In this document: positions 35,056 to 43,475 of the stretch, one piece after another
Layout of the letters: each line of letters starts with the position of its first letter
How positions within the stretch are numbered: position 1 is the first letter of the stretch
Assembly (NCBI GenBank): GCA_963703165.1
Contig: OY969798.1
Location: 4,092,001-4,156,000 of the forward strand
Direction: 5' to 3'
DNA: 64,000 bases
Source: JBQTKD01 sp963703165
GTDB lineage: Bacteria; Actinomycetota; Actinomycetes; Sporichthyales; Sporichthyaceae
Program-made: the position numbers and the translations under genes
The notes under the pieces: model-generated
The model's input: the letters and a program-made list of their open reading frames with translations, nothing else
Told to the model about the DNA's origin: nothing
The model's database searches: none

Positions 35056-35475
35056 ATGTCGATGCCGTTACCGTTCTCCTCCCCGCAGTGGTGCGCGGAG
35101 GCGCTGCTCGTCGTCAACGCCAACGACGACGTCCGTGACGGACTCGTCGACGCGAGCGGGTTCGACACCCCGCTGATGTTCGGGTGCACCGATCACCCCG
35201 GAGTCGGCAGTCGCGTGGAGTTCCTGGCCGGTCGGGTGACGTCGTGGACGAGTGGCACGGACTGGGAAACCGCCGACCGAACCGGCGCGACGTTCAGCGC
35301 ACCGTTGGAGATCTGGCGGGCCGTTGCCGAGGGCGAGCGGGACGCGACGCTTCTTCTGCTGCAGCGCAAGATCAAGCTGAAGGACACCAAGGGGCAGGCG
35401 ATGGCAGCCAACTACCGGGTCGTCGACGCGTTGCTGAAGTCGTGGGGCGAACTCACCACCGACTGGGACGTCTGA
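35056..35475 (+). CDS. SCP2-like sterol-binding-domain small protein
   Basis: A 139-residue soluble protein from ATG 35056, 19 bases after the fusion gene. Features: WCAEALLVVNANDDVRDGL at the N-terminus, SRVEFLAGRVTSW, FSAPLEIWRAVAEGERDAT and LLQRKIKLKDTKGQAMA, consistent with the SCP2 fold with its GxxxxxxG-type loop and KLKGD-like turn KLKDTKG. SCP2 proteins bind sterols, fatty acyl-CoAs and other lipids. Its position behind a flavoreductase hints at a coupled role in lipid redox chemistry, but that is inference. Confidence 0.75.
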   Translation: MSMPLPFSSPQWCAEALLVVNANDDVRDGLVDASGFDTPLMFGCTDHPGVGSRVEFLAGRVTSWTSGTDWETADRTGATFSAPLEIWRAVAEGERDATLLLLQRKIKLKDTKGQAMAANYRVVDALLKSWGELTTDWDV

Positions 35476-35516
35476 GCAACTCGACTACCGGCGCCCCGGC
35501 GGCCCGCTCGATCTCC

Positions 35517-35565
35517 TTGGGATGCGGCGGGTGGGTCCGCCTTGGGTGCGGCGGGCGGGTCCCTC
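35517..35565. repeat. Two imperfect tandem copies of a 24-25 bp unit
   Basis: TTGGGATGCGGCGGGTGGGT at 35517 and TTGGGTGCGGCGGGCGGGT at 35542 are near-identical G-rich units in the 297-bp gap before the HNH gene. The gap also has an A+T-rich stretch (35740-35772) that is the probable promoter. Confidence 0.5.
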
Positions 35566-35772
35566 ACCAGGGCTGACGCGTCGCTTCCGGTCCTCGGCGC
35601 CCTGGCGGGCGCCTGCGGTCCGGGTCGACTTGTCATCGGATTACCGTGGTCGCCGTTGGCGGTGGTCGCTCTGGGATGGTCGCTGATGGTGGGTCAGGTC
35701 GCCTTGGTTATGTGGTTGCGATGGGGTGCTGCAGGTATAGGAAATGTCGGCGTGATTAGCTAGTATGTTCGA

Positions 35773-37410
35773 ATGAAATACGGGCCGTTGCGCATCGCGG
35801 ACCACCTGGCAGGGACGTCGGTGGGACCCGAGCTCGCGGCCGTTTTGGCGTCGGTGGATGTCTCGCGGTTGGACGGGTACGACACGGTCGGAGTATTCAA
35901 AGCGGAATACCGCCAGGAAGCCCACTCGACGGGGCGGCGGCTGCATGCGGTGTGGCATGTCGCCCGGTGCGGGCGCGACGCCGGGGCATACGCGCAGCGT
36001 CTGCCCGAGCCGGACGCGTTCGCCTCGCATGAGGTGAAGTCCGCGGCCTCCCTGACCAAGGGCGCGGGCGACGACATGGTCGGGCTCGCCCAGGGACTGT
36101 TCGGGATCTGCCCCGAACTCGGTGAGGCGATGCTCGCCGGGGAGCTGGACCTGGACCGCGCGAAGATGTTGCTGTTCTGGACCTCGAACCTGTCCGACGC
36201 CCACCGCGTGAGCATTTTCGTGAACCTGCTCCCGCGGGTCTCCCTGTCGGCGAACACCGCGTTGACCACGGGGCAGTTGGCCCGGGAGATCGCGCGCCTG
36301 GCCATCAGGCTCGACCCGGACTGGGCGCACGACCGGTACGAGAAGGGCGTGCGCGAGCGTGATGTGCGGGCGAGGTTGAACCCCGACGGCACCGCCGATC
36401 TGACCGGTTCGCAGCTGCCACCGGACCGGGTCTCGACTGCCGTCAAGCGCATCAACACCCTGGCCAAGGCAGCGATCCGTCAGGGCGACCCGCGTCCGGT
36501 CGCGATCCTGCGCGCCGAGATCTACCTGTGCCTGACCGAGGGGTCCTGGGTCGGGCTCGACGACCTCCAGATCCTCGACGCGTTGCGCCAGTCCCGCCCG
36601 TCTCCGGACAGCGCGGACCTCAAAGCTCCGGCCGCGTCGCGTCAGGAGATCGCCCCGGGTGTGTTCGAGATGCCCGTCGCCGCGCAGCGGACCGCGGACG
36701 GGATCGAGCTGAAGATCGGTCTCAAGACCATGCTGGGCCTGGACCGCAAGCCTGCCGAGATCGCCGGGATGGGGTGGGTCGGGGACACGTTCGCCAAGGA
36801 CCTGGTCAACGGTCTGGGTGGGGCGCAGTGGCGGTGGATCACCACCGACCACGCCGGGCACCTCCAGGCCACCGGCCTCACCCCCGCCCGTCCCGCCGGC
36901 ATTCGACTACGCGACGGGGAGTGCACCTCGATCGTGAACCTGCACGTCCCCGCGCACCTGCTCGCGGTGCTCGCCGAGGCCGACCGGTACGACCCGCCGT
37001 TCGGGATGCACCCGGTCACCTGGGAGATCTGGCGACCGGTCCTCCTCGACATCGCCGAACGAGCGGCGAGGTTCCGACCACCCGAGGACGATCCGAAGAA
37101 CAGGTTCGCCAGTGCCGCGCTGCGGCGGATCATTCAGATCCGGGACACCCAGTGCGTCGGCGTGGGGTGTCGCGCGCCCGCGACGGCGTCGGAGATCGAT
37201 CACCTCAAGGACCACGCCAAAGGCGGCCCGACCGACGAGATCAACGAGGCCCCGGCCTGTAAGTACGACCACACCGTGAAACACAAAGCCGGGTGGAAAG
37301 TGAAACGCACCGACGCCGGTTTTCTCTGGACCTCGCGGCTCGGGCATACCTACCTGGTCCCGCATCGCCCCGTCGATCCCGACGCCGAGCCCGACCTCCC
37401 GCCGTTCTGA
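35773..37410 (+). CDS. 13E12/DUF222-type HNH endonuclease
   Basis: A 545-residue protein. The N-terminal 300 residues are the DUF222 helical domain (LDGYDTVGVFKAEYRQ, ELGEAMLAGELDLDRAKMLL, LARLAIRLDPDWAHDRYEKG). The C-terminal part has the HNH nuclease fold: IIQIRDTQCVGVGCRAPA followed by EIDHLKDHAKGGPTDEINEA, with CxxxxC and a second Cys/Asp/His set for zinc. Such 13E12 repeat-family proteins occur in many copies in actinobacterial genomes and are often linked to mobile elements. The catalytic His in IDHL and zinc Cys residues are intact. No flanking inverted repeats or target duplications are seen. Confidence 0.9.
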   Translation: MKYGPLRIADHLAGTSVGPELAAVLASVDVSRLDGYDTVGVFKAEYRQEAHSTGRRLHAVWHVARCGRDAGAYAQRLPEPDAFASHEVKSAASLTKGAGDDMVGLAQGLFGICPELGEAMLAGELDLDRAKMLLFWTSNLSDAHRVSIFVNLLPRVSLSANTALTTGQLAREIARLAIRLDPDWAHDRYEKGVRERDVRARLNPDGTADLTGSQLPPDRVSTAVKRINTLAKAAIRQGDPRPVAILRAEIYLCLTEGSWVGLDDLQILDALRQSRPSPDSADLKAPAASRQEIAPGVFEMPVAAQRTADGIELKIGLKTMLGLDRKPAEIAGMGWVGDTFAKDLVNGLGGAQWRWITTDHAGHLQATGLTPARPAGIRLRDGECTSIVNLHVPAHLLAVLAEADRYDPPFGMHPVTWEIWRPVLLDIAERAARFRPPEDDPKNRFASAALRRIIQIRDTQCVGVGCRAPATASEIDHLKDHAKGGPTDEINEAPACKYDHTVKHKAGWKVKRTDAGFLWTSRLGHTYLVPHRPVDPDAEPDLPPF

Positions 37411-37418
37411 CCCGCCCG

Positions 37419-38612
37419 CTACTGCTGCAGCAACCAAGCGGCGTCGCGCACTGTCGCGCGCAGGCCGGGGATGCGGCGTAATCGGGGTGTGCGGGCGACG
37501 TCGTTGGCCATCATCTGAGCGGCCTGCACCTTGATCCGTGCCTCGATGGGGGAATCCGCGGGGCGATGCTCCCGGGCGATCGTGACCCAGTCCGCGATGT
37601 AGGTCCGCTGCACGCCGCGCATGTCCAGTCCACGGACCTCGCCGCCCAGGTGCACCAGTTCGGTGATCATGGCGCCGATCAGGCCGGGGTGATCCAGGGC
37701 CAGATCGACGTAGGAGTCGCTCACCCGGCGCTGCACGTCGGCGGGATCGCGACCCTCGAGGCGGGCGGCGTCCATCCCCGCACGCAACTGGGTGTTCCCG
37801 CGCGCCAACCCGTCGATGAGGATGTCCTGCTTGCTGGCGAAGTGGTTGTAGACGCTGGGCCCGGCGATGCCCACCGCGGCGCCGATGTCGTCGATGCTCA
37901 CCTCGGCGTACCCGCGTTCGGCGAACAGGTCGATGGCCGCGTCGAGAATCTCCTCCGCCCGGGTCGTCGGCTTCGTGCGGCGCGGCTTGGTCTCCTTCAC
38001 GGTGGAGTCCGACGGCGTCATCCGCATCACCGCAAGCGCAAGACCGGACATCAGCCGCTCGTACTGCGCACGCGGCAGATTCAGGTGATGGAAGGACACG
38101 CTGTTGAGTGCGTTCAGGGCGCACACCCCCAGCAGTTCGGCCTGCTCGGTGCGCAGCTCACGGCGTCGGGTGGCGATCTCGGTGGTGAGCCACCCCGACA
38201 CCTGCACACGCTTCTTCCGGATCTGCGCCGCCGACTCCGCGCTGAGATTGCGCGACTCACGCTGCAGCAGCACGCCGGCCTGCCGGCTGTCCAGCGTGGC
38301 CACGGCAAGCACCAGTGCGATGTCGGGCAGGTCCGCCGTCCCGGGGGCCGGTAGCTCGGCCAGTGAGTGGTCCAAGGCCGCGTCGAGCGCGTCGAAGAGG
38401 ACGTCCGACTTGCCGGCGTAATGCCGATAGACAGCCGAGGCCCCCATGTTGACCCCGGCCGCAATATCGGAGAGGGAGACGTTGGCGTACCCGCGTTCGG
38501 CGAACAGCACCGTGGCTGCCTCGCGGATCAGCGCGCGCCGATTGCGCGGACGGGTCCCGCGCGGCGGCGTCGCGGAGTCTGCGCCTACGGACATGCGGCC
38601 AAGACTAGTCAT
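37419..38612 (-). CDS. Tandem TetR-family regulator
   Basis: A 397-residue protein with two complete TetR units in one chain. The first HTH (residues about 27-70: REAATVLFAERGYANVSLSDI) and the second (about 217-262: RAEEILDAAIDLFAERGYAEVS) both have the TetR signature, each followed by its own ligand/dimer region. A single chain can thus act as a covalent dimer. The start is ATG 38612 or ATG 38594, neither with a good ribosome site. It is divergent from the thiolase operon, and a long inverted repeat lies between, so it should repress that operon and itself. An acyl-CoA intermediate is a likely effector. Confidence 0.9.
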   Translation of the reverse strand: MTSLGRMSVGADSATPPRGTRPRNRRALIREAATVLFAERGYANVSLSDIAAGVNMGASAVYRHYAGKSDVLFDALDAALDHSLAELPAPGTADLPDIALVLAVATLDSRQAGVLLQRESRNLSAESAAQIRKKRVQVSGWLTTEIATRRRELRTEQAELLGVCALNALNSVSFHHLNLPRAQYERLMSGLALAVMRMTPSDSTVKETKPRRTKPTTRAEEILDAAIDLFAERGYAEVSIDDIGAAVGIAGPSVYNHFASKQDILIDGLARGNTQLRAGMDAARLEGRDPADVQRRVSDSYVDLALDHPGLIGAMITELVHLGGEVRGLDMRGVQRTYIADWVTIAREHRPADSPIEARIKVQAAQMMANDVARTPRLRRIPGLRATVRDAAWLLQQ

Positions 38613-38652
38613 CGTTCACTTAATGTGCCAGGCTAAGTGAATCCTGACTAGT
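38604..38652. promoter_or_regulatory. Long inverted-repeat operator of the TetR/thiolase divergon
   Basis: Left arm ACTAGTCA-TCG-TTCACTTA (38604-38622) and right arm TAAGTGAA-TCC-TGACTAGT (38634-38652) match at 16 of 19 positions in inverted orientation, the 3-base linkers being the mismatch; the spacer is 11 bp. The site overlaps the putative TetR start (38612) and ends 13 bases before the thiolase start (38665). Two TTCACTTA half-sites suit the two DNA-binding units of the tandem TetR. Confidence 0.75.
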
Positions 38653-38664
38653 AACGGAGGCCGC

Positions 38665-39846
38665 ATGTCCGGCAAAGCACGGGTGGCAGGCGTGGGGATG
38701 GTTCCTTTCGCGACGCCCAGCAAGGCGGAGACCTACGACGTGATGGCGGGCAAGGCGGTCCGCGCGGCCCTGGCCGACGCCGGCGTCGACTACACCGCGA
38801 TCCAGCAGGCGTACGTCGGCTACGTCTACGGGGACTCGACCTCCGGGCAACACGCCCTCTACGGAGTCGGACTGACCGGCATCCCGGTGCTGAACGTCAA
38901 CAACAACTGCTCGACCGGATCCTCTGCGCTGTGGCTCGCGCGCCAGGCCGTCGAGTCCGGCGCCGCCGAGTGCGTGCTCGCCCTCGGCTTCGAGCAGATG
39001 CGTCGCGGAGCGCTCACCAATCAGTGGGATGACCGCCCGACGCCTCTCGAGCGTTTCGACGAGACGCTCACCCGGCTGCAGGAACCGAACGAGGCGCCGA
39101 TGGCCGCGAAGTACTTCGGCGGCGCAGGTATCGCCTACAAGGAGAAGTACGGCCTTGCGGACGACACCCTCGCCCGCATCGCCGTCAAGGCTCGTGCCCA
39201 CGCGGCGAACAACCCGTATTCGGTGTTCCGTGACCCGATCACCATCGAGGACGTCCAGAACGCCCCCCACGTCTACGGCCCGCTGACCCGCCTGCACTGC
39301 TGCCCGCCCACCTGCGGCGCGGCGGCCGCGGTGCTCTGCACCCCGGAGTTCGCGGCCCGCCACGGACTGCGTGCAGACGTGCAGATCGCCGCGCAGGCGA
39401 TGACGACCGACCGCCCCTCGAGCTTCGAGACCGACCTGATCCGCCTGGCCGGTTTCGACATGGCTCGCGAGGCCGCGGACAAGGTCTACGAAGCAGCCGG
39501 GGTGTCACCGGAGGACATCAGGGTTGTGGAACTGCACGACTGCTTCACCACGAACGAACTCCTGACCTACGAGGCGCTGCGGCTGACCCCGGAGGGCACC
39601 GCGGAGAAGTTCATCCTCGAGGGCGACAACACCTACGGCGGCCGCGTCGTCACCAACCCGTCCGGCGGCTTGCTGTCCAAGGGCCACCCCCTCGGCGCCA
39701 CCGGGCTCGCACAGTGCACCGAACTGGTCTGGCAGCTCCGCGGCGAGGCCGGACCGCGTCAGGTCGACGGCGTGAACGTCGCCCTGCAGCACAACCTCGG
39801 CCTCGGCGGCGCCGCCGTCGTCACCCTCTACGAAAAGGTGGCCTGA
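38665..39846 (+). CDS. SCP-x-type thiolase / lipid-transfer protein
   Basis: A 393-residue thiolase-superfamily protein with GGAGG upstream of the ATG. The active-site Cys region is VLNVNNNCSTGSSAL, the two His/Cys sites are HDCFTTNELL and GHPLGATGLAQ, typical of the Ltp/SCP-x group. Such proteins act in actinobacteria as retro-aldol or thiolytic enzymes that shorten steroid side chains (Ltp2 type, acting with a DUF35 partner) or other branched acyl-CoAs. No DUF35 gene follows here, so a free-standing SCP-x thiolase is more likely. It is the first gene of a four-gene regulon. Confidence 0.85.
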   Translation: MSGKARVAGVGMVPFATPSKAETYDVMAGKAVRAALADAGVDYTAIQQAYVGYVYGDSTSGQHALYGVGLTGIPVLNVNNNCSTGSSALWLARQAVESGAAECVLALGFEQMRRGALTNQWDDRPTPLERFDETLTRLQEPNEAPMAAKYFGGAGIAYKEKYGLADDTLARIAVKARAHAANNPYSVFRDPITIEDVQNAPHVYGPLTRLHCCPPTCGAAAAVLCTPEFAARHGLRADVQIAAQAMTTDRPSSFETDLIRLAGFDMAREAADKVYEAAGVSPEDIRVVELHDCFTTNELLTYEALRLTPEGTAEKFILEGDNTYGGRVVTNPSGGLLSKGHPLGATGLAQCTELVWQLRGEAGPRQVDGVNVALQHNLGLGGAAVVTLYEKVA

Positions 39847-40304
39847 TGCCAGTCAGTCCCGATGCGATCGGCATGGTCCTGCCGACGATCAGCATGGACA
39901 TCGAGCGCGGCCGGCTCGCCGCGTTCGCCCGAGCCACCGGGGCGACCGACCCGGTGTACTCGGACCTGGACGCCGCGAAGAACGCCGGACACCGTGACGT
40001 CCCGGTATCGCCGACCTTCCTGTTCGCCATCGAACTCGAACAGGCCGACCCGTTTCGGTGGATCCGCGAGCTGGAGATCGACTTCAAGTACGTACTCCAC
40101 GGCGAGCAGCGCTTCGACTACCACCGCGTCGCGTACGCGGGGGAGCGGCTGACTGCGAACACCACCATCACCGACGTCTTCAGCAAGCGCGGCGGTGCCC
40201 TGGAATTCATCATCAAGAAGACGGCGGTCACCGACGAGGCCGGCCAACCGGTCGCCGACCTGACCTCGTCCATCGTGGTGCGCAACCCGGAGGTGGGAGC
40301 ATGA
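39846..40304 (+). CDS. MaoC-like hydratase/dehydratase half-domain (N-terminal type)
   Basis: A 152-residue protein starting at ATG 39846, overlapping the thiolase stop by one base. RLAAFARATGATDPVYSDLDAA resembles the first (non-catalytic) hot-dog half of MaoC-like dehydratases (FAS1-DH type). PTFLFAIELEQADPFRWIRELEIDFKYV follows. The segment after HGEQRFDYH contains the strand that normally contacts the acyl chain. With the next gene it should form a heteromeric enoyl-CoA hydratase. In cholesterol-type pathways such split hydratases act on bulky side-chain enoyl-CoAs. Confidence 0.85.
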   Translation: MPVSPDAIGMVLPTISMDIERGRLAAFARATGATDPVYSDLDAAKNAGHRDVPVSPTFLFAIELEQADPFRWIRELEIDFKYVLHGEQRFDYHRVAYAGERLTANTTITDVFSKRGGALEFIIKKTAVTDEAGQPVADLTSSIVVRNPEVGA

Positions 40305-40702
40305 CCGTTCTCGAGGTAGGTATCGAACTGCCGGCGCTGAAGGTCGGGTCGATCTCCCGCACCACGTTGTCCCTGTTCGCCGGCGCATCAGGCGACACCA
40401 ACCCGATCCACCTGGACCACGAGATCGCCCAGGCCGCCGGGATGCCTGACGTCTTCGCCCAGGGAATGCTCTCGATGGCCTACCTGGGCCGCCTGCTCAC
40501 CGACCTGTTCCCGCAGGACCGGTTGCGCTCCTACGGGGTGCGCTTCGCCGCGATCACCCCGGTGAAGGGCGACCCGACCTGCATCGCGACGGTGACCTCG
40601 ATCGACGAGGTCGACGGCGAGCGGCGCGCAACCCTGGCGCTGAAAGTCACCCTGGCCGACGGCACGACCACCCTGACCGGCGACGCTGTCGTCGCGATCT
40701 GA
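40301..40702 (+). CDS. MaoC-like hydratase/dehydratase half-domain (C-terminal type)
   Basis: A 133-residue protein with ATGA overlap to the previous gene. It has the catalytic hydratase-2 motif FAGASGDTNPIHLDHEIAQAAG, with Asp and His as general acid/base, and GMLSMAYLGRLLTD. Together with the preceding half-domain it gives a working enoyl-CoA hydratase with one active face. The 4-base overlap ensures equal translation of both. The stop is followed 16 bases later by the SDR gene of the same operon. Confidence 0.88.
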   Translation: MTVLEVGIELPALKVGSISRTTLSLFAGASGDTNPIHLDHEIAQAAGMPDVFAQGMLSMAYLGRLLTDLFPQDRLRSYGVRFAAITPVKGDPTCIATVTSIDEVDGERRATLALKVTLADGTTTLTGDAVVAI

Positions 40703-40718
40703 CCGAGGAGAACCGCAC

Positions 40719-41546
40719 ATGGGCAAGTTGGACGGGCGGGTCGCCCTCATCACCGGATCCGGACGAGGCATCGGCAGGGACATCGCACTGAAACTAGCTG
40801 CTGACGGTGCGTCAGTAGTCGTCAACGACCTCGATGACGCTCCGGCGAAGGAGACCGTGGTCGAGATCGAGGCCGCCGGCGGCCGCGCCGTCGCGTGCGT
40901 CGGCTCGGTCACGGAGGCCGGGTTCGCCGAGCGGTTCGTCAAAACGGCGGTCGACGAGTTCGGCGGTGTCGACATCGTCGTCAACAATGCCGGCTACACC
41001 TGGGACGCGGTCGTGCAGAAGATGACCGACGAACAGTGGGACGCGATCCTCGACGTTCACCTCAAGGCACCCTTCAAGATCCTGCAGGCCGCACAACCGG
41101 TGATCGCCGCCGCGGCCAAGGCCGAGCTCGCCGCCGACGGCGTCGCACGGTGCCGCAAGGTCGTGAACATCTCGTCGCTCGCCGGACTGGGCGGTAACCC
41201 CGGACAGGCCAACTACGCGGCAGCCAAGGCAGGCGTAACCGGGCTGACCCGGACGCTGTCCAAGGAGTGGGGCCGATACAACGTCACCGTCAACACGGTG
41301 GCGTTCGGCTTCATCAAGACCCGCCTGACCGAGGTCACCACCGAGGCCAAGACCATCGAGATCGAGGGCAAGCAGCTCGCCGTCGGCATCAACCCGCAGC
41401 TGATGTCCACGCTGGAGACGATGATCCCGCTCGGTCGCGCCGGCACCCCGGCCGACGCAGCGGGTGCGGTCTACCTGCTCTGCATCCCGGAGTCGGACTA
41501 CATCTCCGGTGAGACGTTGATCTGCGGCGGCGGCATCCGCCTCTGA
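40719..41546 (+). CDS. Short-chain dehydrogenase/reductase (3-hydroxyacyl-CoA type)
   Basis: A 275-residue classical SDR. NAD-binding motif LITGSGRGIGRDIA, NNAG motif VVNNAGYTWDA, catalytic Ser in VVNISSLAG and YxxxK in GQANYAAAKAGVTG are all present. The insert around residues 140-160 resembles that of FabG-like or 3-hydroxyacyl-CoA dehydrogenases from steroid degradation operons. It would oxidise the product of the MaoC pair to the 3-ketoacyl-CoA, which the thiolase then cleaves. GGAG precedes the ATG. It ends the operon. Confidence 0.9.
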   Translation: MGKLDGRVALITGSGRGIGRDIALKLAADGASVVVNDLDDAPAKETVVEIEAAGGRAVACVGSVTEAGFAERFVKTAVDEFGGVDIVVNNAGYTWDAVVQKMTDEQWDAILDVHLKAPFKILQAAQPVIAAAAKAELAADGVARCRKVVNISSLAGLGGNPGQANYAAAKAGVTGLTRTLSKEWGRYNVTVNTVAFGFIKTRLTEVTTEAKTIEIEGKQLAVGINPQLMSTLETMIPLGRAGTPADAAGAVYLLCIPESDYISGETLICGGGIRL

Positions 41547-41549
41547 CGG

Positions 41550-42236
41550 TCAGGCGCCGGCGAACCGCGCGGACAACCAGGCCGCGAGGTCGTCGAACTC
41601 AGGCATGCAGGCCTCGTGCCCCATCGGGTAAGAGTGCCACTCCACGGAGTACCCCTGCGCCCTGAGCTGTTCGGCGGCCAGTTCGCCGGCGCGGACCGGC
41701 ACCACCGGGTCGTGCGATCCATGCGCGACGAACACCGGCGGGAACTGGTCCGGCGCAGGGGCGTGCTCGAGCAGCCGCTTCGCCATGGGCAGATACGTCG
41801 ACATCGCGACGAGCCCGGCCACCGGTTCGCTGCGGCGCAGTGACACCGCATACGCGACCGCGCCGCCCTGCGAGAAACCCGCCAGCACCACGCGGGACGC
41901 CGGCACGCCGCGCTCGGCCTCGCGCCCGATCAACGCCTCGACCGCGGCGGCGGACTCCAGGATCCCCGCCTCGTCGGCGCGCTTGTCGATGTCCTCCAGG
42001 TCGACGATGTCGTACCAGGAACGCATCCGCATGCCGCCGTTGATGGTGACCGGCTGCACCGGCGCGTGCGGGAACACGAACCGCACCGCGGGCCACTCGG
42101 GGCGGACCAGTTCCGGTGCCATCGGCGCCCAGCCGTCCCCGCTGTCACCCAGGCCGTGCAGCAGCAGCACGGTCCAGGTCGGCTGCGGGGCGGTCTCGAA
42201 CTCGACGGTCTCGAGCAATGCGTCAGCAGAGGTCAT
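41550..42236 (-). CDS. Carboxylesterase/phospholipase-type alpha/beta hydrolase
   Basis: A 228-residue small esterase. The nucleophile elbow is GFSQGG, with LLLHGLGDSG as the oxyanion region, Asp in GSHDPVVP and His in PMGHEACMPEF completing the triad. The layout matches the YvaK/carboxylesterase (Abhydrolase_2) group that hydrolyses short acyl esters and lysophospholipids. It starts at ATG 42236. Its end converges on the SDR gene with only three bases between the stops. Confidence 0.88.
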   Translation of the reverse strand: MTSADALLETVEFETAPQPTWTVLLLHGLGDSGDGWAPMAPELVRPEWPAVRFVFPHAPVQPVTINGGMRMRSWYDIVDLEDIDKRADEAGILESAAAVEALIGREAERGVPASRVVLAGFSQGGAVAYAVSLRRSEPVAGLVAMSTYLPMAKRLLEHAPAPDQFPPVFVAHGSHDPVVPVRAGELAAEQLRAQGYSVEWHSYPMGHEACMPEFDDLAAWLSARFAGA

Positions 42237-42350
42237 GGGGCGATTCTTCCGGACGGGCGGCAGCGGTTGAGCCGTGGCCCGGCGGGGAAGTACTCGGGAG
42301 TAGCCGAGTCCCCTCGTGCCCACCCATGGACGTGATTCGGAAGGATTGCT

Positions 42351-43403
42351 GTGCGTTACGGCGATGTTCTCTCCCACTCCGACCTGGCCCCGACGCCGTT
42401 GCCCGCGGCGCGGGGACCGTGGACCGAGTGGCTCTTCGACGCCCTGTCCGGGTCGCCGGATCGTCGGCTGGGGGCGCCTCCCCGGCTGGTCGAGGACCCG
42501 CTGCACGGCGAGGACAGCGCGTTGGCGCTGCACTGCTGCTACGAGTTGCACTACCGCGGCTTCCCCGGGGTCGACGAGCGGTGGGAATGGAACCCGGCGC
42601 TGTTGGCCGCGCGGGCTCAGCTGGAGGCCAGCTTCGAGTCGCGGCTGCGCGACGAGGTCCCTGACCTCGGTCCGGTGAAGATCCCGGAGCGGCTCTACGA
42701 GATCTGCGCACCGCCGGACCCTTCGGCACCCAGCGTGTCCGGCCACCTGGCCGAGGCGGGCACTCTCGAGCAGATGCGCGAGTACGTCATCCACCGGTCG
42801 GGTTATCAGCTGAAGGAGGCAGACCCGCACACCTGGGCCCTGCCGCGGCTCAGCGGGCACGCCAAGGCAGCAATGGTGGAGATCCAGGCCGACGAGTACG
42901 GCCACGGCAAGGCACGCGACATGCACCAGAACCTGTTCGGCCTGACGATGGACGCCCTGGACCTGAACCTCGGTTACGGCGCCTACCTCGACCGCCTGCC
43001 CGGCGTCACGCTCGCGACGATGAACCTGGTGTCGCTGTTCGGCCTGCACCGCCGGTGGCGCGGGGCCCTGGTCGGACACCTGTGCGTGTTCGAGATGACG
43101 TCGGTGGCGCCGATGGCCGACTTCAGCGCAGCGTTGCGCCGGCTCGGGTTCGGTCCGGACGCCCGGCACTTCTTCGATGCGCACGTCGTCGCCGACGCCC
43201 ACCACCAGAAGGTCGCGGCCGAGGACCTCGCGGTGCACACCGTCGCGCAGGAACCGGACCTGGCCCACGACATCGTGTTCGGCGCGCAGGCGCTCATGAC
43301 TCTCGAGCAGGCTTTCGCCGCGCACCTGCTGCGTTCCTGGACGGCAGGGCGGTCGTCGCTGCTGCCGGCCGCGGACGCGAGCGGGACGGCGTTGTCCGCC
43401 TGA
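42351..43403 (+). CDS. Heme-oxygenase-like diiron protein (iron-containing redox enzyme family)
   Basis: A 350-residue all-helical protein from GTG 42351. Candidate metal ligands: CCYELHYRGF (Glu and His), VEIQADEYGHG (Glu, Asp, His), CVFEMTS (Glu) and DAHVVADAHHQKVAAED (Asp, two His). This pattern is that of HDO-type (heme-oxygenase-like diiron oxidase) enzymes such as UndA and SznF, which use an unstable diiron centre to oxidise acids or amines. No cluster partners are seen, so the substrate is open. A terminator follows. Confidence 0.85.
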   Translation: MRYGDVLSHSDLAPTPLPAARGPWTEWLFDALSGSPDRRLGAPPRLVEDPLHGEDSALALHCCYELHYRGFPGVDERWEWNPALLAARAQLEASFESRLRDEVPDLGPVKIPERLYEICAPPDPSAPSVSGHLAEAGTLEQMREYVIHRSGYQLKEADPHTWALPRLSGHAKAAMVEIQADEYGHGKARDMHQNLFGLTMDALDLNLGYGAYLDRLPGVTLATMNLVSLFGLHRRWRGALVGHLCVFEMTSVAPMADFSAALRRLGFGPDARHFFDAHVVADAHHQKVAAEDLAVHTVAQEPDLAHDIVFGAQALMTLEQAFAAHLLRSWTAGRSSLLPAADASGTALSA

Positions 43404-43418
43404 CACCACCGCAACGCA

Positions 43419-43451
43419 GAACGCGCCCGCCGGGCACTGGCGGACGCGTTC
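43419..43451. terminator. Bidirectional hairpin terminator
   Basis: GAACGCG (43419-43425) pairs with CGCGTTC (43445-43451), and CCGCC with GGCGG inside, with a 7-base loop. It lies between the 3' ends of the diiron gene (43403) and the leftward small protein gene (43476). Confidence 0.75.
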
Positions 43452-43475
43452 GTCGTGCATGGACGGGCTGCCCGA

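Noticed and set aside
35542..35763. A 73-codon hydrophobic frame before the HNH gene
   Set aside because: Starts inside the G-rich tandem repeat, has no ribosome site and ends at the promoter of the next gene.
35773..37410. HNH gene as part of a mobile element
   Set aside because: No terminal inverted repeats, target duplications, integrase or transposase nearby.
41550..43460. A long minus-strand extension of the esterase frame to 43460
   Set aside because: Signature residues start only at ATG 42236; the upstream part is antisense to the diiron protein.
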